From the NCBI RefSeq assembly GCF_001956045.1, contig NZ_MRTH01000014.1, positions 1-64,000 of the forward strand: 64,000 nucleotides of DNA, given 5' to 3'. The translations under genes were made by a program, and so were the position numbers. This document shows positions 36,077-46,330 of the stretch, in pieces; the first letter of the stretch is position 1, and each line of letters opens with the position of its first letter. Source of the stretch: Paenibacillus sp. FSL H7-0331 (GTDB lineage: Bacteria; Bacillota; Bacilli; Paenibacillales; NBRC-103111). Below the pieces are notes generated by a model. The model saw only the letters and a list, made by a program, of their open reading frames with translations. It made no database searches and was not told the origin of the DNA.

Positions 36077-38074
36077 CTACAAATCGGCTTTTAATTCCAT
36101 GACGGCATCTCGAAGCTCAGCCGCTCGTTCAAATTGCAGGTTTTTGGCGGCATCCTTCATTTCTTTTTCCAACCGTTCGATCAAGGACATTTTATCCTTT
36201 TTGGACATTTTGGCGCCCTTAATATCGGTCAAATAGTCAGCCTTCTGCTCGGCTACCTTGACGGCCTCGATCACATCACGGACTTTTTTCTGAATCGTTT
36301 GTGGTGTTATACCGTGCTGCTCATTATGGGCGAGCTGAATTTCACGACGGCGGCTCGTTTCTCCCATAGCTTTAGCCATCGAATCCGTAATTTTATCCCC
36401 ATACATGATGACACGTCCGTTGGAGTTCCGGGCTGCCCGGCCAATTGTTTGAATCAACGAACGCTCAGAGCGCAGGAACCCTTCCTTATCGGCATCCAGG
36501 ATGGCAACAAGCGATACCTCCGGCAAATCAAGACCTTCCCGCAGCAGGTTAATACCGACGAGTACATGAAACACACCGAGCCGCAGATCACGTAAAATTT
36601 GCATCCGCTCCAATGTCTTGATATCGGAATGCAGATAACGCACTTTAATGCCGATTTCCTTGAAATAATCCGTCAAGTCCTCCGACATTTTCTTTGTTAA
36701 CGTAGTAACAAGCACACGCTCATCCTTACGGATACGTTCATTGATTTCTCCCAGCAAGTCATCAATCTGACCCTTGGTCTTCCGCACTTCTATAATCGGA
36801 TCAATCAAACCGGTAGGTCTAATAATCTGCTCCACCATGACCGGACAATGCTCCAATTCATACGGTCCCGGAGTAGCCGATATAAACACAGCCTGGGTGA
36901 CCTTATCCTCAAATTCCTCAAACCGCAGTGGTCGGTTATCCATTGCCGATGGCAGCCGAAAGCCATGCTCCACAAGCACTTCCTTCCGTGCACGGTCGCC
37001 GTTGTACATCCCGCGAATCTGCGGCAGCGTCACATGAGATTCATCGACCATGATCAGCATATCATCCGGAAAGTAGTCGAACAGCGTATAAGGTGTTGCA
37101 CCTGACTCACGAAAGGTTAACGGTCCCGAGTAGTTCTCGATCCCTGAGCAAAAACCCATTTCCTGCATCATCTCGATATCGTAGCGAGTCCGCTGCTCCA
37201 GCCGCTGAGCTTCAAGCAGTTTGCCTTTGGCATTGAGCTCCGCCAGTCGTTCCTCCAGCTCCCGTTCGATATTGACAAGGGCCCGTTTCATCGTATCCTC
37301 ATGGGTTACGAAGTGGGAAGCCGGGAAGATCGCGATATGGTCCCTCTCACCCAAGATTTCTCCCGTTAATACATCAATTTCTGTAATACGTTCAATCTCA
37401 TCCCCGAACAGCTCCACCCGAACCGCATGCTCACTATGGGAAGCCGGGAAGATTTCCACAACATCACCGCGAACACGAAACGTGCCGCGCACAAAATTCA
37501 TATCGTTACGCTGATACTGGATGTCGATTAAACGATGCAGCAGCTCGTTACGGGAGCGCTCCATACCTACTCGCAGCGAAAGAACCAAATTGCGGTATTC
37601 AACTGGTGAACCCAAACCGTAAATACACGATACGCTGGCAACGACTATCACATCACGCCGTTCAAATAAGGAACTGGTCGCGGAGTGCCGCAGCTTGTCG
37701 ATTTCTTCGTTAATACTGGAGTCTTTTTCAATAAAAGTATCTGAAGAAGCAATATAAGCCTCTGGTTGGTAGTAGTCATAGTAGCTGACAAAATAAGAAA
37801 CTGCGTTGTTAGGAAAAAATTCTTTCAGCTCACTGCATAGCTGAGCGGCGAGCGTTTTATTATGAGCAATCAACAGCGTTGGCCGATTGAGCTTGGCAAT
37901 GACTTGGGCTGCCGTGAACGTTTTACCTGTACCTGTCGCACCGAGCAGCGTTTGATGCTTTTGTCCGGATTGGATACTTTGCAGCAGCTGTTCTATAGCT
38001 CGTGGCTGATCGCCCTGAGGCGTATAATCCGAAATCAATTCAAAGGGTTTGTTGCTCATCGTCACTTCGTTCAT
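36077..38074 (-). CDS. uvrB: UvrABC excinuclease subunit B
   Basis: DNA-opening helicase-like subunit of excision repair that verifies damage and recruits UvrC. It has Walker [15 protein letters not shown], the beta-hairpin region [26 protein letters not shown], helicase motif V/VI ([29 protein letters not shown]) and a C-terminal UVR coiled-coil motif ([19 protein letters not shown]) that binds UvrC or UvrA. The frame runs on to 38203, but the extra 43 residues are unlike UvrB. The ATG at 38074 ([13 protein letters not shown]) fits, with another ATG five codons later; neither has a strong ribosome site. Size about 665 aa. Confidence 0.95.
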   Translation of the reverse strand: MNEVTMSNKPFELISDYTPQGDQPRAIEQLLQSIQSGQKHQTLLGATGTGKTFTAAQVIAKLNRPTLLIAHNKTLAAQLCSELKEFFPNNAVSYFVSYYDYYQPEAYIASSDTFIEKDSSINEEIDKLRHSATSSLFERRDVIVVASVSCIYGLGSPVEYRNLVLSLRVGMERSRNELLHRLIDIQYQRNDMNFVRGTFRVRGDVVEIFPASHSEHAVRVELFGDEIERITEIDVLTGEILGERDHIAIFPASHFVTHEDTMKRALVNIERELEERLAELNAKGKLLEAQRLEQRTRYDIEMMQEMGFCSGIENYSGPLTFRESGATPYTLFDYFPDDMLIMVDESHVTLPQIRGMYNGDRARKEVLVEHGFRLPSAMDNRPLRFEEFEDKVTQAVFISATPGPYELEHCPVMVEQIIRPTGLIDPIIEVRKTKGQIDDLLGEINERIRKDERVLVTTLTKKMSEDLTDYFKEIGIKVRYLHSDIKTLERMQILRDLRLGVFHVLVGINLLREGLDLPEVSLVAILDADKEGFLRSERSLIQTIGRAARNSNGRVIMYGDKITDSMAKAMGETSRRREIQLAHNEQHGITPQTIQKKVRDVIEAVKVAEQKADYLTDIKGAKMSKKDKMSLIERLEKEMKDAAKNLQFERAAELRDAVMELKADL

Positions 38075-38334
38075 TCCATCACCGTCCATCGAATGATCAA
38101 TTTTTCTAAACTTTTGACCGCTTGCTTCCGATAAATAATATGCAACTCTCGACGAAGTCTTACATCCATCGACAATGAGCTGCATAGGAATACCTGTTCC
38201 CATGTATTATACCTTTTTTCATCTTTTGTTGCAAACTGAGAATGCTTCCAACTTTAACAAGTTGACCCTGGAGGCAAGACATAATTGATCCATAGAAGGC
38301 CAGCATTTTACTCATTGTAAGGGTGGTAGGAAAA

Positions 38335-39123
38335 GTGGATTTAACAACGATTTTAGGTCTTATTATCGGTTTGGGTGCTTTGATAGGGGGATATATGTGG
38401 GATGGTGGTCATCTCGATGCGCTTATCGTCCCCAGCGCCATGCTCATCATTTTTGGAGGTACGGCGGGAGCCGTTGCTATCAGCTTTCCGATGTCGCGTT
38501 TGAAAGAAATTCCGAAGGCGCTTGGCATGGCTTTCAAGGAAAAGAAACGTGATCCCAACCTGATTATTGAAGAGCTTGTTGATATGGCTACTGTAGCCAG
38601 ACGGGAAGGTGTTCTCGCGCTGGAGCAGCGGGCTCAGGAAAACCCGAACGATTTTTTGCGTGATGGACTGATGATGGTTGTTGATGGTACTGATCCTGAA
38701 TTAACCAGACAAATCCTGGAGCTGGAAATGGACGCCCTGGAGCATCATCATGAGGGCTGGGCCAAAATCTTTGAAACTGCGGGTGGATATGCACCAGCTA
38801 TGGGGATTATCGGAACCGTTATGGGTTTGATTCATGTCTTGGGCAACCTTTCTGATCCAGGCACATTAGGACCTGCCATCGCAGTAGCGTTTACCGCTAC
38901 TTTGTACGGGGTTTCCTCAGCCAACGTGATATATCTCCCACTCGCCACTAAGATCAAGATTCGCAGTAAGGAACAAATTTCCGAAATGGAATTGATGCTG
39001 GAAGGCATACTGGCTCTGCAAGCCGGTGAAAATCCACAATTGATTAAGAAAAAGCTGAAATCGTTCCAGCATCAGAGCCATAAGAAAGCTGAAGGCGCAG
39101 GTGATCCAGGTGGCGAGGAATAA
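38335..39123 (+). CDS. motA: Flagellar stator protein MotA
   Basis: A four-helix inner membrane proton/ion-channel subunit of the flagellar motor. Characteristic segments are GAVAISFPMSRLKEIPKAL, EGVLALEQRAQENPNDFLRD (the cytoplasmic loop contacting FliG), ETAGGYAPAMGIIGTVMGL and AIAVAFTATLYGVSSANVIY. A GTG at 38323 opens the frame, but the GTG at 38335 has GGTAGG upstream and matches homologue N-termini. It overlaps motB by 23 bp. Genes for flagellar structure are not in the window. The 3' end is Lys/Gly-rich as in other stators. Confidence 0.93.
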   Translation: MDLTTILGLIIGLGALIGGYMWDGGHLDALIVPSAMLIIFGGTAGAVAISFPMSRLKEIPKALGMAFKEKKRDPNLIIEELVDMATVARREGVLALEQRAQENPNDFLRDGLMMVVDGTDPELTRQILELEMDALEHHHEGWAKIFETAGGYAPAMGIIGTVMGLIHVLGNLSDPGTLGPAIAVAFTATLYGVSSANVIYLPLATKIKIRSKEQISEMELMLEGILALQAGENPQLIKKKLKSFQHQSHKKAEGAGDPGGEE

Positions 39124-39889
39124 GAAGAAGCATCCTGAACATGAAAATCATGAACGTTGGTTAATCACATATGCGGACTTGATTACACTGCTCTTAATCT
39201 TCTTTGTGATCATGTATGCGATGAGTAAAATCGATACTGATAAATACTCCGTGCTTGCCCAATCCCTGAATTTCCAATACACCAAAGCGGAGTCGGTGAT
39301 GCCTGGCGGTGATGGAGTGCTTGGTCGTGTCAATGTATCCAAGGCGGACGAAGGTAATAAGAACCAAAGTGCCGACAAGGATAAGAAGGATAAAGAAGAT
39401 AAGGAACAAAAAGAGCTTCGTGAAAAACAGCTTCAGGATCTGATGGAAAAAATACAGCAATACATACAGCAGCAAAACCTGCAATCCCAAGTATTTGTCG
39501 CTAATACACCGAGAGGCATTACCGTAACCTTGAACGATCTGTTTGTATTTGACTTGGGTAAAGCCGATTTGAAGAAAGAAGCTTATCCGATTCTGAATCA
39601 ATTAACGAGTTTGTTCCCTACCTTGGACTCAACCATCAGTATCGAGGGTCATACGGATGATCTGCCGTTAGCTACCGGATCGCTGTTCAAGGATAACTGG
39701 AGACTTTCTTCCGAGCGTTCGCTTTCTGTACTTCGCTATTTTACAGATACGATGGGTCTGGATTCCAAAAAATTTATGTCCAGTGCGTTTGCGGATACGC
39801 ATCCGGTTGTCAATAATGATTCCCCTGAGAATCGTTCAAAAAACCGCCGGGTTGAAATCATTGTGTTGCGTGAGCCTACAAAGCCTTAA
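39101..39889 (+). CDS. motB: Flagellar stator protein MotB
   Basis: A 262 aa partner of MotA: one transmembrane helix with the conserved ion-carrying aspartate (YADLITLLLIFFVIMYAMS, Asp at about 27), a plug/linker region with a Lys/Asp/Glu-rich charged segment (about 85-115), then an OmpA-like peptidoglycan-binding domain (SIEGHTDDLPLATGSLF, RSKNRRVEIIV). It starts at the GTG at 39101 with GAAGG upstream, 23 bp inside motA, so the two are translationally coupled. The tract of alternating Lys and Glu/Asp is longer than in B. subtilis MotB. Confidence 0.93.
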   Translation: MIQVARNKKKHPEHENHERWLITYADLITLLLIFFVIMYAMSKIDTDKYSVLAQSLNFQYTKAESVMPGGDGVLGRVNVSKADEGNKNQSADKDKKDKEDKEQKELREKQLQDLMEKIQQYIQQQNLQSQVFVANTPRGITVTLNDLFVFDLGKADLKKEAYPILNQLTSLFPTLDSTISIEGHTDDLPLATGSLFKDNWRLSSERSLSVLRYFTDTMGLDSKKFMSSAFADTHPVVNNDSPENRSKNRRVEIIVLREPTKP

Positions 39890-40010
39890 CACCCATCTGT
39901 TGAGTGTATCAGTTAATCTGCCTTCAATCCATAATCATGAGCCATCCTGCATGGCCATGGTTCAAATCAGAGCTTGTACGTTGTATAGCCAGCTCTCAGT
40001 ATGGATAGTA

Positions 40011-40047
40011 AAAAAAGCTATCGGAATTAATTTCCGGTAGCTTTTTT
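40011..40047 (+). terminator. motAB terminator (bidirectional)
   Basis: AAAAAAGCTATCGGAA and TTTCCGGTAGCTTTTTT form a stem with a TTAA loop and T-run on both sides. It serves motB (plus) and could also serve the facing minJ-like gene. Confidence 0.85.
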
Positions 40048-40126
40048 GTTCCTTGTGGAACAATTTTTATTTTATATGTTCTACATAATCGAATGAATCT
40101 TTAAAAAGGAGTCCTATTTGTTCCCA

Positions 40127-41392
40127 TCATTTGCTTATCGTACCCGGGAGCTTTCTACGTAAATATCTCCAAAAATGTACCGGTCTCTCCTCTACATAGT
40201 AAGGTGCATCCTGATCGGGAACGAGAAGAATACCCAACTGATGATGCTCTCCAGAGAACATAGGTCGCTTCAAAAATTTACTCTCTCCAGCCAGGTTCAG
40301 TACCTCCAGCTTGCAAAAGGCCGAATTCAACTGCATCGCATGGTGCAATTCATGTTTGGACCTAATCGGCAGGCCGTTGACTTTATGGATAATCTCACCT
40401 GCTTGTATACCCATCTCATCCCCTGCACTTCCAGGCAAGACTCCCAATATTTTTAATCCGCGTGGGTCTTCCACAAAATACGGCTTTCGATTCGATTCGT
40501 CCCAACGGCTGTACATTCTTAATCCTTCGTGAAGCAATATGCAGCCCAGACATGCAATCAGGGTCGCAACAGGCCCTAAGTAAGCGAGAGCCGCCAGCAG
40601 CAGCACCGCACCCGCATACATGAACAACAGATTAGAGCTAAGCTTGGCTTTCTCTTCCGGCAGCCGGGATAGCGTGATATCAGCAAACCCGATCATCATC
40701 GGAAAACCGATAATTGTCCAGCCTCCGCTCCATAGTCCTGCACCCAGCAGTGGTGTCCAGGGCAGCAATGTGCCTCCACCTTGAAAAGGGACCACAAGGA
40801 ATAACACAACCGGCCAAAATCCCTGCAGCTGATAGCCTCCGACGATTTTCCCGCGTTTGCTCTCGTAGAACATGGGTGTCCCTGTACGAGCCCCCCTCGT
40901 GCGAACCAGTAAGGCTTCCACTACGTGCAAGATCGCAATCAATGCCAGTAAGGAGGGCATATTTAATGCAAGCAAAGGCTCCGTCAACCAAGATAGACCG
41001 GTTACTGTATGTAGGGTGGGGATGAATATCCATATCGATTGCAGGATGCCGATAAGCCCAATCGCGTAAGCCCAGCATAAAAATCGCACCCGAATAAAGA
41101 GCAGCAGCAGAGCGATAACCCATAATATAAGTACAGCCTCGACTTGTATCGTTGCGCCAATGAACGCCATCACAATAGAAGCTGCAATACCCCCGATCAA
41201 GCCCCACAGCAGCGTCTGCCACGTTTGCGACAGTATCGAATGCAGCTTGGTATGAAACAATTTACGCTCCAGACTTATTTGTCTGCGGTATTGTAAAATG
41301 ACAAAACATATACCAACATAATAAAAAGGATTGATCAGTAATTGAAGCAGGGCCTGCAGCCCTTTAAGTGCGATCTCCATAAACACGTTCAT
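40127..41392 (-). CDS. minJ: MinJ-like PDZ membrane protein
   Basis: A 421 aa multi-helix membrane protein with about seven hydrophobic segments in the first 290 residues and a C-terminal PDZ domain (RGLKILGVLPGSAGDEMGIQ, HKVNGLPIRSKHELHHAM). MinJ bridges DivIVA and MinD in division-site choice of Bacillales and lies near ctpB and ftsEX in B. subtilis, as here. The gene name is assigned by domain layout and synteny, not by motif identity, so a generic PDZ membrane protein is the alternative. The ATG at 41392 and another four codons in are both possible starts. Confidence 0.75.
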   Translation of the reverse strand: MNVFMEIALKGLQALLQLLINPFYYVGICFVILQYRRQISLERKLFHTKLHSILSQTWQTLLWGLIGGIAASIVMAFIGATIQVEAVLILWVIALLLLFIRVRFLCWAYAIGLIGILQSIWIFIPTLHTVTGLSWLTEPLLALNMPSLLALIAILHVVEALLVRTRGARTGTPMFYESKRGKIVGGYQLQGFWPVVLFLVVPFQGGGTLLPWTPLLGAGLWSGGWTIIGFPMMIGFADITLSRLPEEKAKLSSNLLFMYAGAVLLLAALAYLGPVATLIACLGCILLHEGLRMYSRWDESNRKPYFVEDPRGLKILGVLPGSAGDEMGIQAGEIIHKVNGLPIRSKHELHHAMQLNSAFCKLEVLNLAGESKFLKRPMFSGEHHQLGILLVPDQDAPYYVEERPVHFWRYLRRKLPGTISK

Positions 41393-41549
41393 GTGGAAAG
41401 CTCCCTCTGCAACAATAAAATAGGAAGGCGGACGTATCCACCCTCCTCACTATGATTCGACGCAGAGCAGGCCGATTCCTGCCCACCTCTTCATATAAAC
41501 CTTACGCACTCAACGGATCAAGATTCCTGATGCTGTTACATTTGAATTG

Positions 41550-43001
41550 TTATTTGGTCATAATGGACTGCAAATGCTGCGTTGCTGCCTTGAGCTGCAG
41601 ATCATTTTTGGGATCTTTAATTTCTGCCAAAATCATCTTCTCCAGACGTGTCGCTGTTTCAGTATCGACTTCACCGGTAATCGGTAGATTTTGCATCCGC
41701 TGGAATGCTTTGACCGCCAGAGCTGTTTTTTCACTAAAATAGCCATCCGCACGTTCCGGATTCAAGCCAAGTCCCTTTAGCATCGTTTGCAGATTTTTAA
41801 CATCTTCACTGCTCGAATCCTGCACCAGAGTTGTCTTCTTCGTTAACGGAGCTACTTTAAAATAAGCAGGCTGATCAATGGCAATATCAGGCGCGATCCC
41901 TTTTTTATGAATCCAGGTACCGTTTGGTGTGAGCCATTTATATACCGTCATTTTGATATTGCTGCCATCGCCCATTTCTTTTTCAAATGTAACCTGCACG
42001 GTACCTTTACCGTATGTGGTTTCCCCTATCAGCTTGCTGCCGGAGGAATCATGCAGGGCTCCCGCCAATATTTCCGATGCGCTGGCACTGCCTTTATTGA
42101 TCAGTACCGTCACGGGATAATTTTTACCTGTGCCCTGGGAGGTGGTGTCCTCCTGCTCACCCTTGCGGTTCTCAATCTTCACAATGGGTTTCCCCTTAGG
42201 TACAAACGGTTCGACAATTTCAACAACTGCCGATAACAGACCACCCGGGTCGTTCCGAACATCAATAACCAAGCCCTTCATCCCTTTGGCTTCAAGCCCT
42301 GCTAACTCATCCTTGAACCTTTTGGATGTATTGCTGGAAAACTGACGAATTTCAATTTTACCGATATTGTTCGGAAGCATCTCCGCATACACCGTTTCAA
42401 CGTCGATATCATCCCGCACAACCGTCATTTGAATCGGGTCGGAAGAACCGGAACGCACAATTTCCAGCTTAGCTTGTGTGCCCTTGGGTCCGCGAATTTT
42501 CATAATCGCCTGATTCAGCGTTAAGCCATCCAGCTTCTCGCCATTGACCGACAAAATAACATCATTGGCATGCAATCCCGCCTTTTCCGCTGGTGAGCCC
42601 TTGATTGGAGAAACGATCGTCACCTTGCCTTCCTCGGAGGATACCTCTGCACCAATTCCCTGAAAGGAGGAAGTGATGCTCTCATCGAATTGCTTGGCTT
42701 CCTTTTGATCCATATAGACAGTGAAAGGGTCCTCCAACGAGGAAAGCATGCCATTGATCGCACCCGTCATGACCTTATCATGATCGACCTGGGACAAAAA
42801 TTTGCCTTCAATCAGTTGATAGGTAGTTGACAGCTTATTCATGTCTTTCGTGCTTAGTCCGGACGTCACCGTGGAGCCTACAGCCCCACCCTTCAACCCT
42901 GCCGCCAATGTCGAAGGGTTCACGATCATGAGCGTCATGATGCTGCTGGCGAACATGGCCAGCAAAACAAATAATATAACCGTACGTCCCTTGAAGTTCA
43001 T
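41550..43001 (-). CDS. ctpB: S41 C-terminal processing peptidase CtpB-like
   Basis: A 483 aa exported serine protease. N-terminal membrane anchor (VILFVLLAMFASSIMTLMI), PDZ domain at about 105-180 (GSPAEKAGLHANDVILSVNG), S41 catalytic core at about 190-375 with Ser in NKGSASASEILAGALHD and Lys in TTYGKGTVQV (the Ser-Lys dyad), and a C-terminal peptidoglycan-binding domain (LQTMLKGLGL ... YFSEKTALAVKAFQRMQN). In B. subtilis CtpB cleaves SpoIVFA during sporulation; the same substrate here is inference. Located between the M23 hydrolase gene and minJ, as in other Bacillales. Confidence 0.93.
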   Translation of the reverse strand: MNFKGRTVILFVLLAMFASSIMTLMIVNPSTLAAGLKGGAVGSTVTSGLSTKDMNKLSTTYQLIEGKFLSQVDHDKVMTGAINGMLSSLEDPFTVYMDQKEAKQFDESITSSFQGIGAEVSSEEGKVTIVSPIKGSPAEKAGLHANDVILSVNGEKLDGLTLNQAIMKIRGPKGTQAKLEIVRSGSSDPIQMTVVRDDIDVETVYAEMLPNNIGKIEIRQFSSNTSKRFKDELAGLEAKGMKGLVIDVRNDPGGLLSAVVEIVEPFVPKGKPIVKIENRKGEQEDTTSQGTGKNYPVTVLINKGSASASEILAGALHDSSGSKLIGETTYGKGTVQVTFEKEMGDGSNIKMTVYKWLTPNGTWIHKKGIAPDIAIDQPAYFKVAPLTKKTTLVQDSSSEDVKNLQTMLKGLGLNPERADGYFSEKTALAVKAFQRMQNLPITGEVDTETATRLEKMILAEIKDPKNDLQLKAATQHLQSIMTK

Positions 43002-43088
43002 ACTTTTAAATACACCGCCTTTATGACTACCTTTATTGGACTCGTCTTTGTAGTGTATGACAAGCCTCTAGAAATTATTAACAGCGGT

Positions 43089-44369
43089 TTAGCGAAGATA
43101 TGGCTTAGGATCTACAGGATCCTCGTTAATACGAACCTCAAAGTGAAGATGATTGCCCGTTGATTCCCCGGTTGACCCCACCTCAGCTACCTTTTGGCCT
43201 CGTTTGACGTTATCTCCCTTCTCCACAACCGTCCCCCCGTTACGGATATGTCCATACAACGTCCAATAACCATTTCCATGATCTATAATAACCGTATTTC
43301 CGTATCCGCTCCACCAGGAAGCGACAATCACGACACCATCGCCAGCAGCCAAAATGCTCGTTCCATTGGGAGCTCCGAGGTCGATGCCCTTATGCATCGT
43401 TTTTTTCCCATTAAACGGATCGGAGCGATAGCCAAAATCTGAGGTCATTGTAGCTACTTTTGCTAATGGATAAGCAAATTTACCTCCTGTGAATGGTGCT
43501 GCCGGAGCAGGAGTAGTGCTGTTGCCAGGGGTGGCGCTATTGCCTGCCTTTGCTTTGGCTTTAGCCGCCGCGGCTGCCGCAGCAGCCTCAGCATCTTTGC
43601 GCTTCGCTTCAGCGAGCGCCGACTGCTTGCGTGCCTCTTCAACCAGTTTTTTTTCCGAGTCTTCACTAATATCCTCGAGCGTATGTTTCTCTTCCTTTTC
43701 CTTTTGCGAGAGGCTGGCGATCATGACTTGCTTTTCTTTCTCTTTATTATCCAGATCGGATTTGTGAACAGCCTGCTGGGTATACAAATCCCCAACCTGA
43801 CTCAGCTCCTGTTTAATCTGCTTTTCTTTGCCCTCTTTCTCCGTTCTGTCCTTGCGATTGTCCTCCAATATATGCTTATCTTGATTGACTATAGCATTTA
43901 AAGCGTTCAAACGATCCAGAAAATCACCGAAGCTCGTAGAGCTCAGCAGCACATCCGCATACGAAACCACACCGTTCATATACATCAATCGAAGACGCGA
44001 CTTCAACAGCTTGTCCCGAGAATCAATACGCTCCTCAACCTCTTCCAGCTCTTTGCCGTTAACAGCCAGCTTTTCCTTGCCCGCACTAATCTGATTATTC
44101 AGATCGTTCAGCTTCAGATTGGCCGTTACGATCTCGGCTAACAGCGTATTCAGATCCTTAGTGACAGCCTGCTTCTCCTGCGCGATTTTATCAATTGCAG
44201 ATTTTGACTCAGCGGCCTTTTTCTGATTATCAGCAAGTCCTTTTCTTAGCTGGTTAAGCTCCTGCTCAATTCGCTGAGTAGCAGAGCTAGCTGCCCCTGC
44301 AAGCTGTGGCACGATTAACGTACTGACCAATCCTGCTGATATGATGAAAGTTAACACATTTTTCTTCAA
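43089..44369 (-). CDS. M23 peptidase / EnvC-like murein hydrolase under FtsEX
   Basis: A 426 aa secreted protein: signal peptide (VLTFIISAGLVSTLIVPQLAG), long coiled coil (about 30-255; heptads around LNQLRKGLADNQKKAAESK and NGKELEEVEERIDSRDK), an Ala/Lys-rich linker (about 260-300), then an M23 LytM-type metalloendopeptidase domain (HKGIDLGAPNGTSILAAGDG, GYGNTVIIDHGNGYWTLYGH, TGNHLHFEVRI) with His/Asp/His zinc ligands intact. The layout is that of PcsB/EnvC-type hydrolases activated by FtsEX at the membrane, and the gene lies two genes below ftsE. The protein can cut the wall itself because the metal ligands are present. Confidence 0.92.
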   Translation of the reverse strand: MKKNVLTFIISAGLVSTLIVPQLAGAASSATQRIEQELNQLRKGLADNQKKAAESKSAIDKIAQEKQAVTKDLNTLLAEIVTANLKLNDLNNQISAGKEKLAVNGKELEEVEERIDSRDKLLKSRLRLMYMNGVVSYADVLLSSTSFGDFLDRLNALNAIVNQDKHILEDNRKDRTEKEGKEKQIKQELSQVGDLYTQQAVHKSDLDNKEKEKQVMIASLSQKEKEEKHTLEDISEDSEKKLVEEARKQSALAEAKRKDAEAAAAAAAAKAKAKAGNSATPGNSTTPAPAAPFTGGKFAYPLAKVATMTSDFGYRSDPFNGKKTMHKGIDLGAPNGTSILAAGDGVVIVASWWSGYGNTVIIDHGNGYWTLYGHIRNGGTVVEKGDNVKRGQKVAEVGSTGESTGNHLHFEVRINEDPVDPKPYLR

Positions 44370-44433
44370 ACTGCGGTTCCCCCCATAATTAGACTAGACT
44401 GGTATGGACGTTAAACAATTACCAGCAACCGGT

Positions 44434-45351
44434 TTAGACCCGTAAAAATTTGCGAACGGACAACGTACTTCCCCAAATGCCTATTAAGATTCCAATCCCC
44501 AACAATAAGCATGACATCGTCATGTAGATCTGTTGAAATGGCAGCAATTTAATCATCAATAAATTTAAATCCAATTGGGTAGACTCCATCATTTGCCAAT
44601 AGCCGTACAGCAGGACACCAACCGGTATGACTGAACCTACCACGCCAAGCAATGCGCCCTCTATGAAAAATGGCCAGCGAATAAACGAATTAGTCGCTCC
44701 CACCAGCTTCATAATAGCAATTTCACGCCGCCGCGCGATAATCGTCAGCTTAATCGTATTCGCGATCAGGAACATCGCCGTGAGCGCCAGTCCTGCAACC
44801 ATAGCAAGACCTACATAACGGACAATTTTCGTGACCTTGAACATCGTTTCTACCGTTCCTTGCCCGTAGCTGACACGATATATCGGTTTAGTCGGCTTTT
44901 TATTATTGATTTCCGTAATCATTTGGGCTACGTTCGCCACTTCACGCGGTGCCAGAACCTCGACGGTAAACGAATCGTTCAGCGGATTGTTCTCACCTTC
45001 AAAGCCTTCCAGCAGCTGTTTACCGCTTTCACCAAGCTTTTCGCGTAAATATACAATGCCTTCTTCTTTAGAAACAAATTTCACCTTGTCGACCTGAGGA
45101 ATCGCACTAATTTCGTTTTGCAGAGGCTGTATTTGATCTTTAGGAATTTCTACATCCAGATATACACGAATTTCAACCTGTGATTCAATTTGCTCTGCCA
45201 AATAGTTGACATTCAAGGTCAGCAGCAAAAAGACACCGAGAATAAACAACGAAATCGAAATCGAGCTGATCGAAGCAAATGACATCCAGCCATTGCGGAT
45301 CACATTTTTACCGCCCTCGCGAATATGGCGGAACCCTGTGCTAATCCTCAT
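44434..45351 (-). CDS. ftsX: Cell-division ABC transporter-like permease FtsX
   Basis: A 305 aa membrane protein with four helices and a large extracellular domain between helices 1 and 2. It has the FtsX hallmark MSFASISSISISLFILG (helix 1) and LTIIARRREIAIMKLVGATN before helix 3. It forms FtsEX with FtsE and transmits ATP-driven conformational change to the murein hydrolase encoded next. The frame opens at 45411, but the real start is the ATG at 45351 ([14 protein letters not shown]), which overlaps the ftsE stop by 11 bp and has a GGGGTGAA site. Confidence 0.96.
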   Translation of the reverse strand: MRISTGFRHIREGGKNVIRNGWMSFASISSISISLFILGVFLLLTLNVNYLAEQIESQVEIRVYLDVEIPKDQIQPLQNEISAIPQVDKVKFVSKEEGIVYLREKLGESGKQLLEGFEGENNPLNDSFTVEVLAPREVANVAQMITEINNKKPTKPIYRVSYGQGTVETMFKVTKIVRYVGLAMVAGLALTAMFLIANTIKLTIIARRREIAIMKLVGATNSFIRWPFFIEGALLGVVGSVIPVGVLLYGYWQMMESTQLDLNLLMIKLLPFQQIYMTMSCLLLGIGILIGIWGSTLSVRKFLRV

Positions 45352-46027
45352 AGCCGTATTCACCCCTGACCTGATCGCGGGCAATTTGACCATCTTCAAT
45401 CGCAAGCACACGTTTACGCATCGTATTCACAATTTCTTTATTATGGGTTGCCATAATGATGGTCGTACCACGAAAATTAATTTCTTCCATTAGCTTCATA
45501 ATTCCCCACGAGGTATCGGGATCAAGGTTACCTGTTGGCTCATCCGCGATAATAACCGTCGGGTTGTTCACAATAGCCCGGGCAATCGCGATCCGCTGCT
45601 GCTCGCCACCGGACATTTGAGTCGGCAATGAGCTCGCCTTATCCCGCAGCTTGACCAATTCCAGCACCTCAAGCACACGCTTCTTGATGATCTTCTTCGG
45701 CGCTTCGATAACCTCCATCGCAAAAGCGATATTCTCAAAAGCGGTCAGCTTGGGCAGCAGCCGATAATCCTGGAAAATAACGCCGATATTGCGCCTCACG
45801 TATGGGATTTTGCGCTGCTTAAGCTTTTCCAGGTTAAAACCGTTTACGAAAATACTCCCCTTGGTTGGCCGTTCTTCTCTATAAATCAATTTCATAAATG
45901 TCGATTTTCCTGCGCCGGACGGTCCAACGACATACAGAAATTCGTTGCGATTCACTTTGACGGTGATCCCTTTCAATGCTTGACTGCCGTCTGGGTACGT
46001 TTTCCACACATCTTGCATTTCTATCAC
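45341..46027 (-). CDS. ftsE: Cell-division ATP-binding protein FtsE
   Basis: A 228 aa ABC ATPase: Walker [17 protein letters not shown]-loop [19 protein letters not shown], signature [15 protein letters not shown], Walker [18 protein letters not shown]-loop [12 protein letters not shown]. Works with FtsX at the septum or lateral wall to activate murein hydrolases. First gene of the ftsE-ftsX-M23-ctpB cluster and translationally coupled to ftsX. Confidence 0.97.
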   Translation of the reverse strand: MIEMQDVWKTYPDGSQALKGITVKVNRNEFLYVVGPSGAGKSTFMKLIYREERPTKGSIFVNGFNLEKLKQRKIPYVRRNIGVIFQDYRLLPKLTAFENIAFAMEVIEAPKKIIKKRVLEVLELVKLRDKASSLPTQMSGGEQQRIAIARAIVNNPTVIIADEPTGNLDPDTSWGIMKLMEEINFRGTTIIMATHNKEIVNTMRKRVLAIEDGQIARDQVRGEYGYED

Positions 46028-46330
46028 GGTATCACATCCTGATTGTTTAAGTAGATAAGAACGTATAAATTTTCTTATACGTGCCCGCTACCTGAGTAAA
46101 CGATAGCCATCCTGTTCGAATCATCACGCTGATTAACCTCGCTAGCTTATATGGTTTCGACACTAACAGCCAAATTCCTTCGTATGGAAATGATTTTCAG
46201 CATTTTTTCAGTTTTCTTGCTGGAACAGAGAACTAGTCAAGTTCCCCAAGAGGATCGCATATACATCAAGTGTACGAGCAGAACCTCTTGAACGGCCAAG
46301 GTACTTTCAAAAAAGGGAGTGCATCCTATA
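46028..46330. other. Divergent intergenic region between ftsE and the VanW-like gene
   Basis: About 300 bp without a gene. It holds a perfect inverted repeat ACGTATAA-N6-TTATACGT (46061-46082), close upstream of ftsE, that could be an operator or a stable hairpin. No firm promoter was picked. Nothing else recognised. Confidence 0.5.
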
